From Gammaproteobacteria bacterium (GTDB lineage Bacteria; Pseudomonadota; Gammaproteobacteria; Immundisolibacterales; JAKLLR01): DNA of 47,344 bases. Below are positions 28,774 to 37,698 of this stretch, piece by piece (position 1 is the stretch's first letter; the number at the start of each line of letters is the position of its first letter). The position numbers and the translations under genes were made by a program. The notes beneath the pieces are model-generated. The model saw only the letters and a program-made list of their open reading frames with translations. It had not been told where the DNA came from and ran no database searches. The stretch is taken from NCBI GenBank assembly GCA_022014175.1, contig JAKLLR010000005.1, positions 1 to 47,344 on the forward strand, in the 5' to 3' direction.

Positions 28774-29697
28774 CTAAATGTGCATCGCCGCATCGATATA
28801 TTGCCGTTTCAGATAGGGCGCATAGAGCTGCAGGAAGGTGTAGATAAACCCCCGGAGATAAGCGCTTCGGCGCAGCACCAGCCGGGTAGTGCTGCGATCA
28901 AACAGGTGGCTGGCATCAATCTGGACCAGATCTCCATCCGCGGAGGCATCGTAGGCTTGATTGGCGATGACGCCGACGCCCAGCCCCTGGCGAACATAGG
29001 TTTTGATTACGTCTGAATCGGTGGCGGCGAAGCTGATATTCGGAGTCAGGTTGTGTTCCGCAAAGGCCCGTTCCAGCGGTGAATGGCTGGCATCAAGTGC
29101 AAAGGCGTAGGTGGCGATGGGGTGCCGCGCCAGCTGTTTCATGGTCACTTCGCCGCTGCGGCTCAGGGGGTGGTCCAGCGGCACAACGAGGCAACGATCC
29201 CAGGGTTCGCAGGGCAGGGCCACGAGGTCATCATTCAGCTCGGTCTCTTCGGTCAATATGGCCAGATCGGTGCGGCCCTCCAGCAACCATTGAGTCGACT
29301 CGGTGGGTCCACCGATATGCAGGTCGACCCGAATCAGGGGGTACTGTTGGTGGAACTGTCGGAGCAGATCCGGCAGCACATAACGGGCCTGGGTGTGGGT
29401 GGTGGCGATGCTCAGGGTGCCGGTGGTTTCATTGGCGAACTCTTCGGCGACCCGTTGGATGTTGATCGTGTCTCGCAGAATTCGCTCGGCAATCTGTAAA
29501 ATCTGCTGGCCCGGCGGGGTGATTTCTGTTAGCCGCTTGCCGTTGCGTGCGAAAATCTGTACCCCCAGCTCCTCCTCAAGCTGCTGAATCTGCTTGCTGA
29601 CTGCGGGCTGGGAGGTATGCAGGGTGGTCGCCGCTGTGGAGATGTTCAGGGCGCTGCGCGCGACCTCCAGAATATAACGAAGCTGTTGCAGTTTCAT
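28774..29697 (-). CDS. CysB-like LysR-family transcriptional regulator
   Basis: MKLQQLRYILEVARSALNISTAATTLHTSQPAVSKQIQQLEEELGVQIFARNGKRL; CysB-like effector domain; divergent to sulfur-assimilation genes. Confidence 0.88.
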   Translation of the reverse strand: MKLQQLRYILEVARSALNISTAATTLHTSQPAVSKQIQQLEEELGVQIFARNGKRLTEITPPGQQILQIAERILRDTINIQRVAEEFANETTGTLSIATTHTQARYVLPDLLRQFHQQYPLIRVDLHIGGPTESTQWLLEGRTDLAILTEETELNDDLVALPCEPWDRCLVVPLDHPLSRSGEVTMKQLARHPIATYAFALDASHSPLERAFAEHNLTPNISFAATDSDVIKTYVRQGLGVGVIANQAYDASADGDLVQIDASHLFDRSTTRLVLRRSAYLRGFIYTFLQLYAPYLKRQYIDAAMHI

Positions 29698-29712
29698 TGT
29701 GTGCCTATCTTC

Positions 29713-29743
29713 GAATAAGTTATATAAATATAAGGTATTATTC
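29713..29743. promoter_or_regulatory. AT-rich nested dyad, candidate LysR/CysB-type operator
   Basis: TTATAT-AA-ATATAA (29720-29733) flanked by GAATAA (29713-29718) and TTATTC (29738-29743), just upstream of the divergent cysB-like gene. Confidence 0.4.
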
Positions 29744-29806
29744 TTTCTGAATATATAGAGCTGGCGTAAAATGCGCCGTCTCAGTACCCAGGATCACTTG
29801 TAATTC

Positions 29807-30583
29807 ATGGATTTTCTCTTCTCCATATCGGGATTCCTGGTCGGTCTTTTGATCGGCCTGACCGGGGTTGGCGGTGGTGCGCTGATGACGCCGATTCTGA
29901 TTTTCGGCTTCGCAGTGCCCCCGGTGACTGCGGTGGGTACAGATCTGCTGTTTGCCTCCATTACCAAAAGCGCCGGGGTGCTGGGACATCGAAAAACGAA
30001 CAGTGTCGACTGGCGCGTGGTGCGTCTGCTGGCGTTCGGCAGCCTGCCGTCGGCGCTGGTGGCCGTCTGGTTGTTACAGGGCTTCAGTCACGATCCCCAA
30101 ATGGTTGAACAGCTAGTTACACGGGCGCTGGGTGTGGCACTGGTGCTCACTTCCATCATGATTTTCGCCCGGGGCTGGTTACGCAGGCTGGGTGATCAAG
30201 TGGCCCCCGGCAGTCGGCTGTCTGATCTGCAGCTCACCTGCTTGACCCTGCTATTTGGCGTAGTGGTTGGCGCGCTTGTGGCGCTGACATCCGTCGGCGC
30301 GGGGGCAGTCGGTGTGGCGGTGCTGTTTTTTCTCTATCCAGCGTTCTCTTCTCTTAAAATCGTAGGCACGGATCTGGCTCATGCGGTGCTGCTGACCGGT
30401 GTCGCGGGTCTGGGGCATCTCAAAATGGGCAGCGTCGATTTCGGCCTGCTTGGATATCTGTTGCTCGGCTCGCTGCCCGGCATCTGGCTCGGGGTGAAGC
30501 TGAGCACCCGGGTGCCTGATGATCTTTTGCGTTATCTGTTGGCCTGTCTGCTGATGTTGACCGGGTTGAGATTTGCATTGTGA
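29807..30583 (+). CDS. TauE/SafE family sulfite exporter/permease
   Basis: ISGFLVGLLIGLTGVGGGALMTPILIFGFAVPPVTAVGTDLLFASITKSAGVLGHRKTNSVDWRVVRLLAFGSLPSAL; internal repeat VGTDLAHAVLLTGVAGLGHLKMGSVDF. Confidence 0.92.
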   Translation: MDFLFSISGFLVGLLIGLTGVGGGALMTPILIFGFAVPPVTAVGTDLLFASITKSAGVLGHRKTNSVDWRVVRLLAFGSLPSALVAVWLLQGFSHDPQMVEQLVTRALGVALVLTSIMIFARGWLRRLGDQVAPGSRLSDLQLTCLTLLFGVVVGALVALTSVGAGAVGVAVLFFLYPAFSSLKIVGTDLAHAVLLTGVAGLGHLKMGSVDFGLLGYLLLGSLPGIWLGVKLSTRVPDDLLRYLLACLLMLTGLRFAL

Positions 30584-30605
30584 CTATCACCACAGCATTG
30601 ACATC

Positions 30606-32900
30606 ATGAGTGGAATAAGCGCTCTGGCGAGACCCGACGAGGTGGTCCGGTATGGCGGCCTGGTGGAGCGATTCCTGGCTGGTGGCATGGACCCGGATCA
30701 GTTCATGTCTGCGCGGTTGCAGTTCGGGGTCTACGGCCAGCGCCAGGAGGGTGTGCAGATGATGCGCATCAAGATTCCAGGCGGCTGTCTGAGCCGTGAG
30801 CAGCTGGAGGCCGTGGCAGAGGTGGTGGCAAGCTGTTCCGACCATGATGGCGCCCATATCACCACCCGCCAGGATCTGCAGGTTCACTACATTCCACTGG
30901 CAAAAACTCCGGATGCCATGGGCATTCTGGCCGACGCCGGTCTGACCACCCGGGAAGCCTGCGGTAACACCGTGCGTAATATCACGGCGGACTCTCTTGC
31001 CGGTATAAACCCGGGTGAGCTGGTGGATGTGCGGCCCTTTGTGGATGCTGCGGCCCGATATTTTCTGCGCCATCCCCTGACCCAGCATCTGCCGCGAAAA
31101 TTCAAGATCAGTTTCTCCGGTAGCGAAGCCGATGGCGCTCAGGCCCTGATGCACGATCTGGGTCTCGTCGCCTGTTTCCAGGATGGGCAGTTCGGTTTCC
31201 GTCTCCTCGCCGGTGGCGGCCTGGGCCATAAACCCCGGCAAGCCGTGGTGCTCGAAGAGTTGCTTCCGGAGGCAGATCTGCTGCCCGCGATGGAAGCGGT
31301 GATTACCGTGCACCACACCTACTCCGACCGCAGTAAACGGGCCAGGTCCCGGATCAAGTTTTTAGTCGATCGGTTCGGTGCCGAGGGCTTCCGGGAAAAA
31401 TACCAGGCGGCCTTTGAGCGAACTCGAGCCGCGTTTGCGGGACGGGACTACCCCCAGGGTGACTGGGCAGTGCCTGCTCAGGCTGACCCCGGTCTGGTCG
31501 GTGCGCCGCGAGGGCCGTTTCAACAGAAACAGCCGGGTTACTGGATTGTGCCGCTGGCCGTGCCGCTAGGCACTTTAAAGCTGATGCAGATCAACGCATT
31601 GACCGCCATCATGACCCGATTCGAACTGACCGCCCTGCGCACAACCCAGGACCAGAACCTCTGTCTGGTTGATGTGCCAGAGGCCGCACTGGCCGATCTC
31701 ACCTCAGCTCTGGAGTCAGGCGGTTTTCAATGGCCCGCTGAGGGGAATGATGTGGTGGCCTGCCCCGGCACGTCCACCTGTCGGCTCGGCATTACCTCCT
31801 CCATGAAGGTGGCGGAGATGCTGGATGGTGGTAGCGGTGATCTGCGTATTCGGGTCAGTGGTTGCCACAACGGCTGCGCCCAGCCCGAGACCGGTGACAT
31901 CGGTATTTTCGGTGAGGGTAAACGCTGCTTTGGCCGTTTGATTCCCCACTATCGGTTGTATCTCGGGGGTGATGGCCGCTTTGGTGGGACACTGGCGGTT
32001 CGTGGCCCGTCAATACCAAGCGCCCGGGTGATCGAGGCAATCGAACGAATCAAGAGAGATTGGGCAGAATCCGGCGTGCCGCTCTTTTTCGACTGGGCCC
32101 AGACCCAGGGTGGCGACTGGTTCAGCAGCCGTTTGGAGGATCTCAGCCGGATAGACGAAGCCGATCTTGACGATTTGAGTTCGGATCATGGTGAAGAGAA
32201 TCACTTCAAAGTGCTGCAACTCGGTGGCGGGGAGTGCGCCGGTGCGGCTCAGGAGTATCTGGCCTCCAATTTTGCCGAAGTGGCTCACGAACTGGGTTAT
32301 GCCCGGATTTTTGCCCAGCAGCGCAAACCCCGGGACTCCAGTGATTGCGCCGTGAAGGTGCTGGAGCTGCTGGCGGATGCGGTGCTGTTCGTCAACGGCG
32401 AACAGTCCCTGAGTTCACTGCCCGAGCGGATTCAGCAGGTTGTAACCGGGTTGGCTGATGACCTCGCCCTTGCTGATGCGCTGGTGAGCCTCTCCGATCG
32501 GGCCGTGCAACTGCAAGCCGAAGGTGGGTCGGTTACGCCGGAGAAGGGACTGGCGTTTGTGGATGAGCTTGAGGGGGTGTCTCAGAGCGCACTGGCCTAC
32601 TGCAAGGCCCGTGACGCACAGCTGGTGCTCTCCAGCAGTTTGCTGGCCGACGGAGGTCAGCCGGTAGCAGAGGCCATGCCGGTCTCCGACATCACCGCCT
32701 ACGCCTGCCCGTTGCACTACGTAAAGGCCAGGCAGGCGTTGGCTCAGGTTGAGCCTGGCCGCCAGCTGGAGTTCATGATCAAGACCGGGGAGCCGACGGA
32801 GCAGATTCACGAGAGCCTGCTGCATGACGGCCATCAGGTTCGTTCAGTTGAGGAGCGGGATGGGGTGACCCATCTGATTGTAGCGCGCAAATCCGCATGA
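30606..32900 (+). CDS. nitrite/sulfite reductase (siroheme, [4Fe-4S]) with C-terminal extension ending in a TusA/SirA-like domain
   Basis: HITTRQDLQVHYI; GNTVRNITADSLAGINPGELVDV; CPGTSTCRLGITSS and GCHNGCAQPETGDIG cluster ligands. C-terminal DITAYACPLHYVKARQALAQVEPGRQLEFMIKTGEPTEQIHESLLHDGHQV resembles TusA. Start inferred at ATG 30606. Confidence 0.88.
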   Translation: MSGISALARPDEVVRYGGLVERFLAGGMDPDQFMSARLQFGVYGQRQEGVQMMRIKIPGGCLSREQLEAVAEVVASCSDHDGAHITTRQDLQVHYIPLAKTPDAMGILADAGLTTREACGNTVRNITADSLAGINPGELVDVRPFVDAAARYFLRHPLTQHLPRKFKISFSGSEADGAQALMHDLGLVACFQDGQFGFRLLAGGGLGHKPRQAVVLEELLPEADLLPAMEAVITVHHTYSDRSKRARSRIKFLVDRFGAEGFREKYQAAFERTRAAFAGRDYPQGDWAVPAQADPGLVGAPRGPFQQKQPGYWIVPLAVPLGTLKLMQINALTAIMTRFELTALRTTQDQNLCLVDVPEAALADLTSALESGGFQWPAEGNDVVACPGTSTCRLGITSSMKVAEMLDGGSGDLRIRVSGCHNGCAQPETGDIGIFGEGKRCFGRLIPHYRLYLGGDGRFGGTLAVRGPSIPSARVIEAIERIKRDWAESGVPLFFDWAQTQGGDWFSSRLEDLSRIDEADLDDLSSDHGEENHFKVLQLGGGECAGAAQEYLASNFAEVAHELGYARIFAQQRKPRDSSDCAVKVLELLADAVLFVNGEQSLSSLPERIQQVVTGLADDLALADALVSLSDRAVQLQAEGGSVTPEKGLAFVDELEGVSQSALAYCKARDAQLVLSSSLLADGGQPVAEAMPVSDITAYACPLHYVKARQALAQVEPGRQLEFMIKTGEPTEQIHESLLHDGHQVRSVEERDGVTHLIVARKSA

Positions 32901-32949
32901 GCCGGTGAGCGTATTGGGTTTAATTGTCTAATTTTAAGCGAAGGAAAAA

Positions 32950-33636
32950 ATGGCACTTCAAGAGAAAATCAGTCAGTCAGTGGCTCTACTGGAAAAGATC
33001 GCCGCGGAGTTTAGCCCCGCCGTGCTGGCAAACAGCTTCGGTGCGGAAGATATGGTGCTTACGGACTTGATCGGCCGTAACAAGATCGGCGTCGGCATTA
33101 TCACCCTCGATACGGGACGTCTGCACGACGAAACCTACGCCTTGATGGATGAGGTTCGGGAGAAGTACGGCAATATCGTAGTGCCCTTTTTTCCCCGCTT
33201 TGAGGCGGTTGAGGAGTATGTGCGGAGTGAAGGGGCCAACGGCTTTTATCGCTCCGTTGAGTCCCGCAAACGTTGCTGCGCCATCCGCAAGATTGAGCCT
33301 CTTAAAAGGGCCCTGGCCGGCAACAAAGCCTGGATCACCGGGTTGCGTCGAGCGCAGGCGCCGACCCGCACCGATCTGACTGATCGCGAGTGGGACGAAG
33401 GCAACAATATGGAGAAGTTCAATCCGCTGATTGAATGGACCGAAGAGGATGTCTGGGCGTATCTGCGGGCCAATGACGTGCCCTATAACAAACTGCACGA
33501 TCAGAATTTCCCCAGCATCGGTTGCTCCCCCTGCACCCGGGCGATTGCCAAGGGTGAGGATGTCCGCGCCGGCCGTTGGTGGTGGGAAGACCCGACCCTG
33601 AAAGAGTGTGGCCTGCATGTGAAACAGGCCAGTTAG
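32950..33636 (+). CDS. cysH: adenylyl-sulfate / phosphoadenylyl-sulfate reductase, [4Fe-4S]-type CysH
   Basis: LANSFGAEDMVLTDLI; LDTGRLHDETYALMD; SRKRCCAIRKIEPL and SIGCSPCTRAI (CC...CxxC, APS-reductase type); WITGLRRAQAPTR. Confidence 0.92.
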   Translation: MALQEKISQSVALLEKIAAEFSPAVLANSFGAEDMVLTDLIGRNKIGVGIITLDTGRLHDETYALMDEVREKYGNIVVPFFPRFEAVEEYVRSEGANGFYRSVESRKRCCAIRKIEPLKRALAGNKAWITGLRRAQAPTRTDLTDREWDEGNNMEKFNPLIEWTEEDVWAYLRANDVPYNKLHDQNFPSIGCSPCTRAIAKGEDVRAGRWWWEDPTLKECGLHVKQAS

Positions 33637-33677
33637 CCCCCCTGTATCACCGTCGGCCCTCAGAGGAGACGATAAAG

Positions 33678-33699
33678 AACCGGCTTCGGCCGGTTTTTT
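33678..33699 (+). terminator. Rho-independent terminator downstream of cysH
   Basis: AACCGGC-TTCG-GCCGGTT followed by TTTT: perfect 7-bp stem, UUCG tetraloop, T-tract. Confidence 0.9.
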
Positions 33700-33751
33700 G
33701 TTGGCCTATAATCGAGAAAACTGTCAGACCAGAATCACCAAGGATCAAATC

Positions 33752-34912
33752 ATGTCGAACGCCTATAGCCCTCTTTTCACACCCATTCAGTTGAATGGAA
33801 CCTGTTTGCGAAACCGCATTGTGATGGCCCCGATGACCCGCTCATTCTGCGGCCAGGAGGGGGTGCCGGGCGCGGATGTGGCGGCCTACTACGCCGCCCG
33901 TGCGGAGGGTGGCGTGGGTTTGATCGTGACCGAAGGTGTGGTCGTCAATATGGCGGATGCCCGGGGGTACGGCGGCGTCCCCGGCCTGGCCAATGCCGCC
34001 CAGGTTGAGGGCTGGAAAGAGGTTGTGACGGGGGTCCACCAGCACGACGGTGCCATCGCACCCCAGCTCTGGCATGCGGGACGACTGGCCCACTCCCGGG
34101 CAACCGGTGGCCTACAGCCCGTGGCGCCAAGCGCAATTCGGGCCTCCGGCGCTTATATGGATGTGGCCGATCCCAGCACATTGACGGGTGAGATTCCCTA
34201 CGAAGTCCCAAAGGCGCTGACTGAAGCCGAAATTGAAGCGATTATTCAGCAGTTTGGCGAGGCGGCAGTTCGCAGCAAAGAGGCGGGGTTTGACGCCATC
34301 GAACTGCATGGTGCCAGCGGCTATCTGATACACCAGTTCATGAATCCGGAGAGCAATCGGCGGAGCGACGACTATGGCGGTGACGTCGAGCGGCGGGCTG
34401 AGTTTGCAGCGCGGATCGTGCAGGCAATCAGAGCCGCAGTTGGCCCGGATCTACCGGTCATCATGCGGCTGGCGCAGTTCGCCATCAATGACTTTGAGTG
34501 GCAGACCTGGGCAAACCCTGACGAGCTTGAGTGCACCGTGAAGCGGCTGGTGGCTGCAGGCGTGAGTCTCTTTCATGCCTCATCCCACCGTTTGAATACT
34601 CCGGCATTTCCATGGCTGCATGGTGCAAACGGGCGCAGCCTTTCGTCTTATATCAAGGAGTTTTCCGGTTGCCCAACCATCGCTGTGGGTGGTGTCTCCT
34701 ACAGTGCCACGGTATTTGAGTCCCTCGGCGGCGGGACGTGCGCGGTCACTGATCCAATCGACGCCGCAGCCATGATTGAAGCGGGAGATGCAGACCTGAT
34801 CGCCATCGGTCGGGCGCTGATCAGCAACCCCGACTGGTGTCGCAAAGTCGAAGCGGGGGAGTGGCGGAGCCTGCTGCCATTTGGTCGTGAGGCGCTGATG
34901 TCCCTGGATTAA
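33752..34912 (+). CDS. NADH:flavin oxidoreductase, Old Yellow Enzyme family (NemA-like)
   Basis: LFTPIQLNGTCLRNRIVMAPMTRSF; PQLWHAGRLAH; DAIELHGASGYLIHQFMNPESNRRSDDYGGDVERRAEF. Start ATG 33752. Confidence 0.92.
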   Translation: MSNAYSPLFTPIQLNGTCLRNRIVMAPMTRSFCGQEGVPGADVAAYYAARAEGGVGLIVTEGVVVNMADARGYGGVPGLANAAQVEGWKEVVTGVHQHDGAIAPQLWHAGRLAHSRATGGLQPVAPSAIRASGAYMDVADPSTLTGEIPYEVPKALTEAEIEAIIQQFGEAAVRSKEAGFDAIELHGASGYLIHQFMNPESNRRSDDYGGDVERRAEFAARIVQAIRAAVGPDLPVIMRLAQFAINDFEWQTWANPDELECTVKRLVAAGVSLFHASSHRLNTPAFPWLHGANGRSLSSYIKEFSGCPTIAVGGVSYSATVFESLGGGTCAVTDPIDAAAMIEAGDADLIAIGRALISNPDWCRKVEAGEWRSLLPFGREALMSLD

Positions 34913-35032
34913 CCGCAGTCGGTGGGCCGGGGCGGTTTTGGCTCCGCAGACCGATAATTGAGTTGAATCAAGGCGGTAACCGCCCAGTCGGCTAGACTTG
35001 CGGACCGGGTTGTTCAATCAGGACGTGGTGGG

Positions 35033-35470
35033 ATGTCGGAGCGATGGATTGTGGTGGCGGATTCCGCTATCGCCTATATCTACAGGCAGGTGGATGGCCC
35101 GGAGAGGTTACAGCTACTGGAGACCCTGGTGCACCCCGAAAGCCGGGAGAAGGGTTCCGAACTGAGTTCGGATCGCCCGGGCCACCAGCCTGGCAAGGGC
35201 AGTGGTCATGGCGCACTGGTGCAGAAACAGTCACCGAAGGCCTACGAGTCCGCCCGCTTCGCGGCGGAAGTCGCAGACTATCTGGATGCGGCCCGTCGGC
35301 GTAATCAGCTGGGGGCGTTGTCCCTGGTTGCCTCGCCAGGGTTTCTGGGCGAACTGTCCGGCAAACTCGATTCGGGTCTTGAGCCCCTGATAGAAAACAG
35401 GCTAGACAGGGATCTGACCCACCTCTCTCTCCCGGAGCTGATAGAGCGAGTTAAGACGTTTCCCCGTTAG
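35033..35470 (+). CDS. host attachment protein family (Host_attach)
   Basis: WIVVADSAIAYIYRQVDGPERLQLLETLVHPESREKGSELSSDRPGH...SARFAAEVADYLDAARRRNQLGALSLVASPGFLGELSGKL. Confidence 0.8.
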   Translation: MSERWIVVADSAIAYIYRQVDGPERLQLLETLVHPESREKGSELSSDRPGHQPGKGSGHGALVQKQSPKAYESARFAAEVADYLDAARRRNQLGALSLVASPGFLGELSGKLDSGLEPLIENRLDRDLTHLSLPELIERVKTFPR

Positions 35471-35740
35471 CAACGTCGTCTGCCCGTTCGGGCTCAGGTA
35501 CACACCGAAGATTTAATGCGGTCCGTTTGGCGGGAGTTGCACCGGAGGGCAGGTTTTAGTGATCTCTTTAATCTTGCGGTTGATTATCAACCCTAAGCGG
35601 CTCTCGTCGGCGTTGCTATTGTCGGATTGCCGCAGTAGCATCGCAATGGCGGTGGTGTACCGACCATTACCGAGCCAGCAGCGGATACCAACGATCGCCA
35701 TCGCAGACGAAAACCAGCTCACCATGAATTAAAGGGATGG

Positions 35741-36886
35741 GTGACTGCCAACCTGTCGCCGTCGATGCGCAACGATAAACAACAGCGGGCGACATTGCAG
35801 ATCAAGGATTCGTCACTCATCTGTGGCGGGGACTGGACGGTTCAACAGCTGGCGGCGTTTGAGCGGTCTCTTGATCAACTGCGCCTGCCTACAGGGCCGG
35901 TGCAGATTGATCTAAGGGCAGTGCGGCGCTTCGACACCGGTGGTGCCTGGGTATTACAGCGGCTGCTACTGAAACTGGCGCAGGGGCAGCAGGCGGTTGA
36001 CATCAGCGGGTTGTCGGCCGAGGCCAGCGGATTATTGAAGCTGGTGAGTGAGACCGGGATAACCCCGGAAAAAGTGCCCGGTTCCGCTCGTTCCGGCGTG
36101 CTTGAGGCGTTGGGCCGCAGCAGTCTCGAAAGAGCGCTCTATGGTATTGGTTTGCTGGCATTTGTCGGGGAGATGGCAAGCGTCTGGCTGGGCCAGCTGA
36201 TCCGGCCAGGCCGTATACGCTGGCGCGAGATCGCCCATGAGTTGGGGGAGGCGGGCTACAAGGCACTCGGCATCGTTGGTCTACTATCGTTTCTACTCGG
36301 GGTGGTGATTGCTTATCAGGGTGGCGGACAGCTGCGGCAGTATGCCGCCAGCCTGTTTGTTGCCGACCTGGTTGGCCTGTCGATGGTGCGAGAACTGGCG
36401 CCGTTGATAACCGCCATCATTATTGCCGGGCGCAGCGGTTCAGCCTATACCGCGCAGATTGGTACCATGCAGGTCACCGAAGAGGTGGATGCTCTGCGCA
36501 GCATGGGTATCGCGCCCATGGAACTGCTGGTGTTGCCGAAGGTGCTGGCACTGATGATCGCGCTGCCGCTGCTTACGGTGTATGCCGATATTATGGGGGT
36601 GCTCGGCGGTATGGTAATGGCCAGTATGCAGCTGGATGTGGGGTTTGCCAGCTATATCGACCGGATTAGTATTGCGGTGAGCGTTGAGTCCTATCTGGTG
36701 GGAATCGGTAAGGCTCCGGTGTTTGCCGCCATTATTGCTACGGTGGGCTGCTATCAGGGGTTTCAGGTGGTGGGTAGCGCGGAGAGCGTCGGACGGCATA
36801 CCACCCTGAGTGTGGTGCAATCGATCATGGCGGTTATCGTGGTCGACGCGGCCTTTTCCGTTGCCCTTAATTATTTCGGGATATGA
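35741..36886 (+). CDS. MlaE-family ABC transporter permease with N-terminal STAS-like domain
   Basis: STAS-like N-terminus; GVVIAYQGGGQLRQYAASLFVADLVGLSMVRELAPLITAIIIAGRSGSAYTAQIGTMQVTEEVDALRSMGIAPMELLVLPK. Confidence 0.94.
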   Translation: MTANLSPSMRNDKQQRATLQIKDSSLICGGDWTVQQLAAFERSLDQLRLPTGPVQIDLRAVRRFDTGGAWVLQRLLLKLAQGQQAVDISGLSAEASGLLKLVSETGITPEKVPGSARSGVLEALGRSSLERALYGIGLLAFVGEMASVWLGQLIRPGRIRWREIAHELGEAGYKALGIVGLLSFLLGVVIAYQGGGQLRQYAASLFVADLVGLSMVRELAPLITAIIIAGRSGSAYTAQIGTMQVTEEVDALRSMGIAPMELLVLPKVLALMIALPLLTVYADIMGVLGGMVMASMQLDVGFASYIDRISIAVSVESYLVGIGKAPVFAAIIATVGCYQGFQVVGSAESVGRHTTLSVVQSIMAVIVVDAAFSVALNYFGI

Positions 36887-37698
36887 GTATGCACACGGGT
36901 GAGCCAGGGAGAACCATGCTCTCCCCGGATCCGGTCATAGAGGTGCGTGACCTGACCCTGCGTTTTGGCAGAAAGGTGGTTCATGACAGGCTCAATCTGA
37001 CGGTGCGGCGTGGTGAAATTCTGGCGATTGTCGGCGGCAGCGGCAGTGGCAAATCGACCTTGCTTCGGATGATGGCCATGCTGCAGCCGCCGTCCGCCGG
37101 GACGGTTCTGCTGCTGGGCGATGAGGTCACCAGCAGGGGTCTGGTGCAAAACCTGGAACTGCGCCGCCGCCTGGGTGTGCTGTTTCAGCAGGGCGCACTG
37201 TTCGGCGGCATGAGTGTGTTGGAGAATATCGGTGTCCCCCTGCATGAACACTCGGGGTTAAGCGCCAGACTCATTGACGAAATCGGTTGCGTAAAGCTGG
37301 AGCTGGTCGGACTCGAGGCTAATGACGGGTTGCTCTATCCCAATCAGCTGAGTGGCGGTATGCGAAAACGGGCGGCCCTGGCCCGCGCCATCGCCCTTGA
37401 TCCTGAACTGCTGTTTCTCGATGAGCCGACATCTGGCCTGGATCCATTGAGCGCAGCGGCCTTCGATGAGCTGATACTGGAGCTGAAGTCCGCGCTGGAT
37501 CCTACGATTGTCATGGTGACCCACGATATGGACTCCCTCTGGCAGCTTGCTGATCGGGTGATACTGCTGGGTGAGACAAGAGTGCTGGCGGAGGGCACCA
37601 TGGAAGAAATGGCCGATTCCAGGGATCCCGCGGTCATGCCGTTTTTTCAGAATCCACGGGCACGCGCGGCCCGGGCAGCGGTAGAGAGATCGGCATGA
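36883..37698 (+). CDS. MlaF-like ABC transporter ATP-binding protein
   Basis: GGSGSGKSTLLR Walker A; LSGGMRKRAALARAIALDPELLFLDEPTSGLDP signature and Walker B. Confidence 0.96.
   Translation: MSMHTGEPGRTMLSPDPVIEVRDLTLRFGRKVVHDRLNLTVRRGEILAIVGGSGSGKSTLLRMMAMLQPPSAGTVLLLGDEVTSRGLVQNLELRRRLGVLFQQGALFGGMSVLENIGVPLHEHSGLSARLIDEIGCVKLELVGLEANDGLLYPNQLSGGMRKRAALARAIALDPELLFLDEPTSGLDPLSAAAFDELILELKSALDPTIVMVTHDMDSLWQLADRVILLGETRVLAEGTMEEMADSRDPAVMPFFQNPRARAARAAVERSA

Noticed and set aside
34911-34939. AACCGC...GCGGTTTT as a terminator after the OYE gene
   Set aside because: 6-bp stem with a loop of about 15 nt and a short T-run; not strong enough.
35513-35725. 70-aa minus-strand ORF between host-attachment gene and mlaE
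   Set aside because: No signal peptide or family motif clear enough; cannot be separated from chance.
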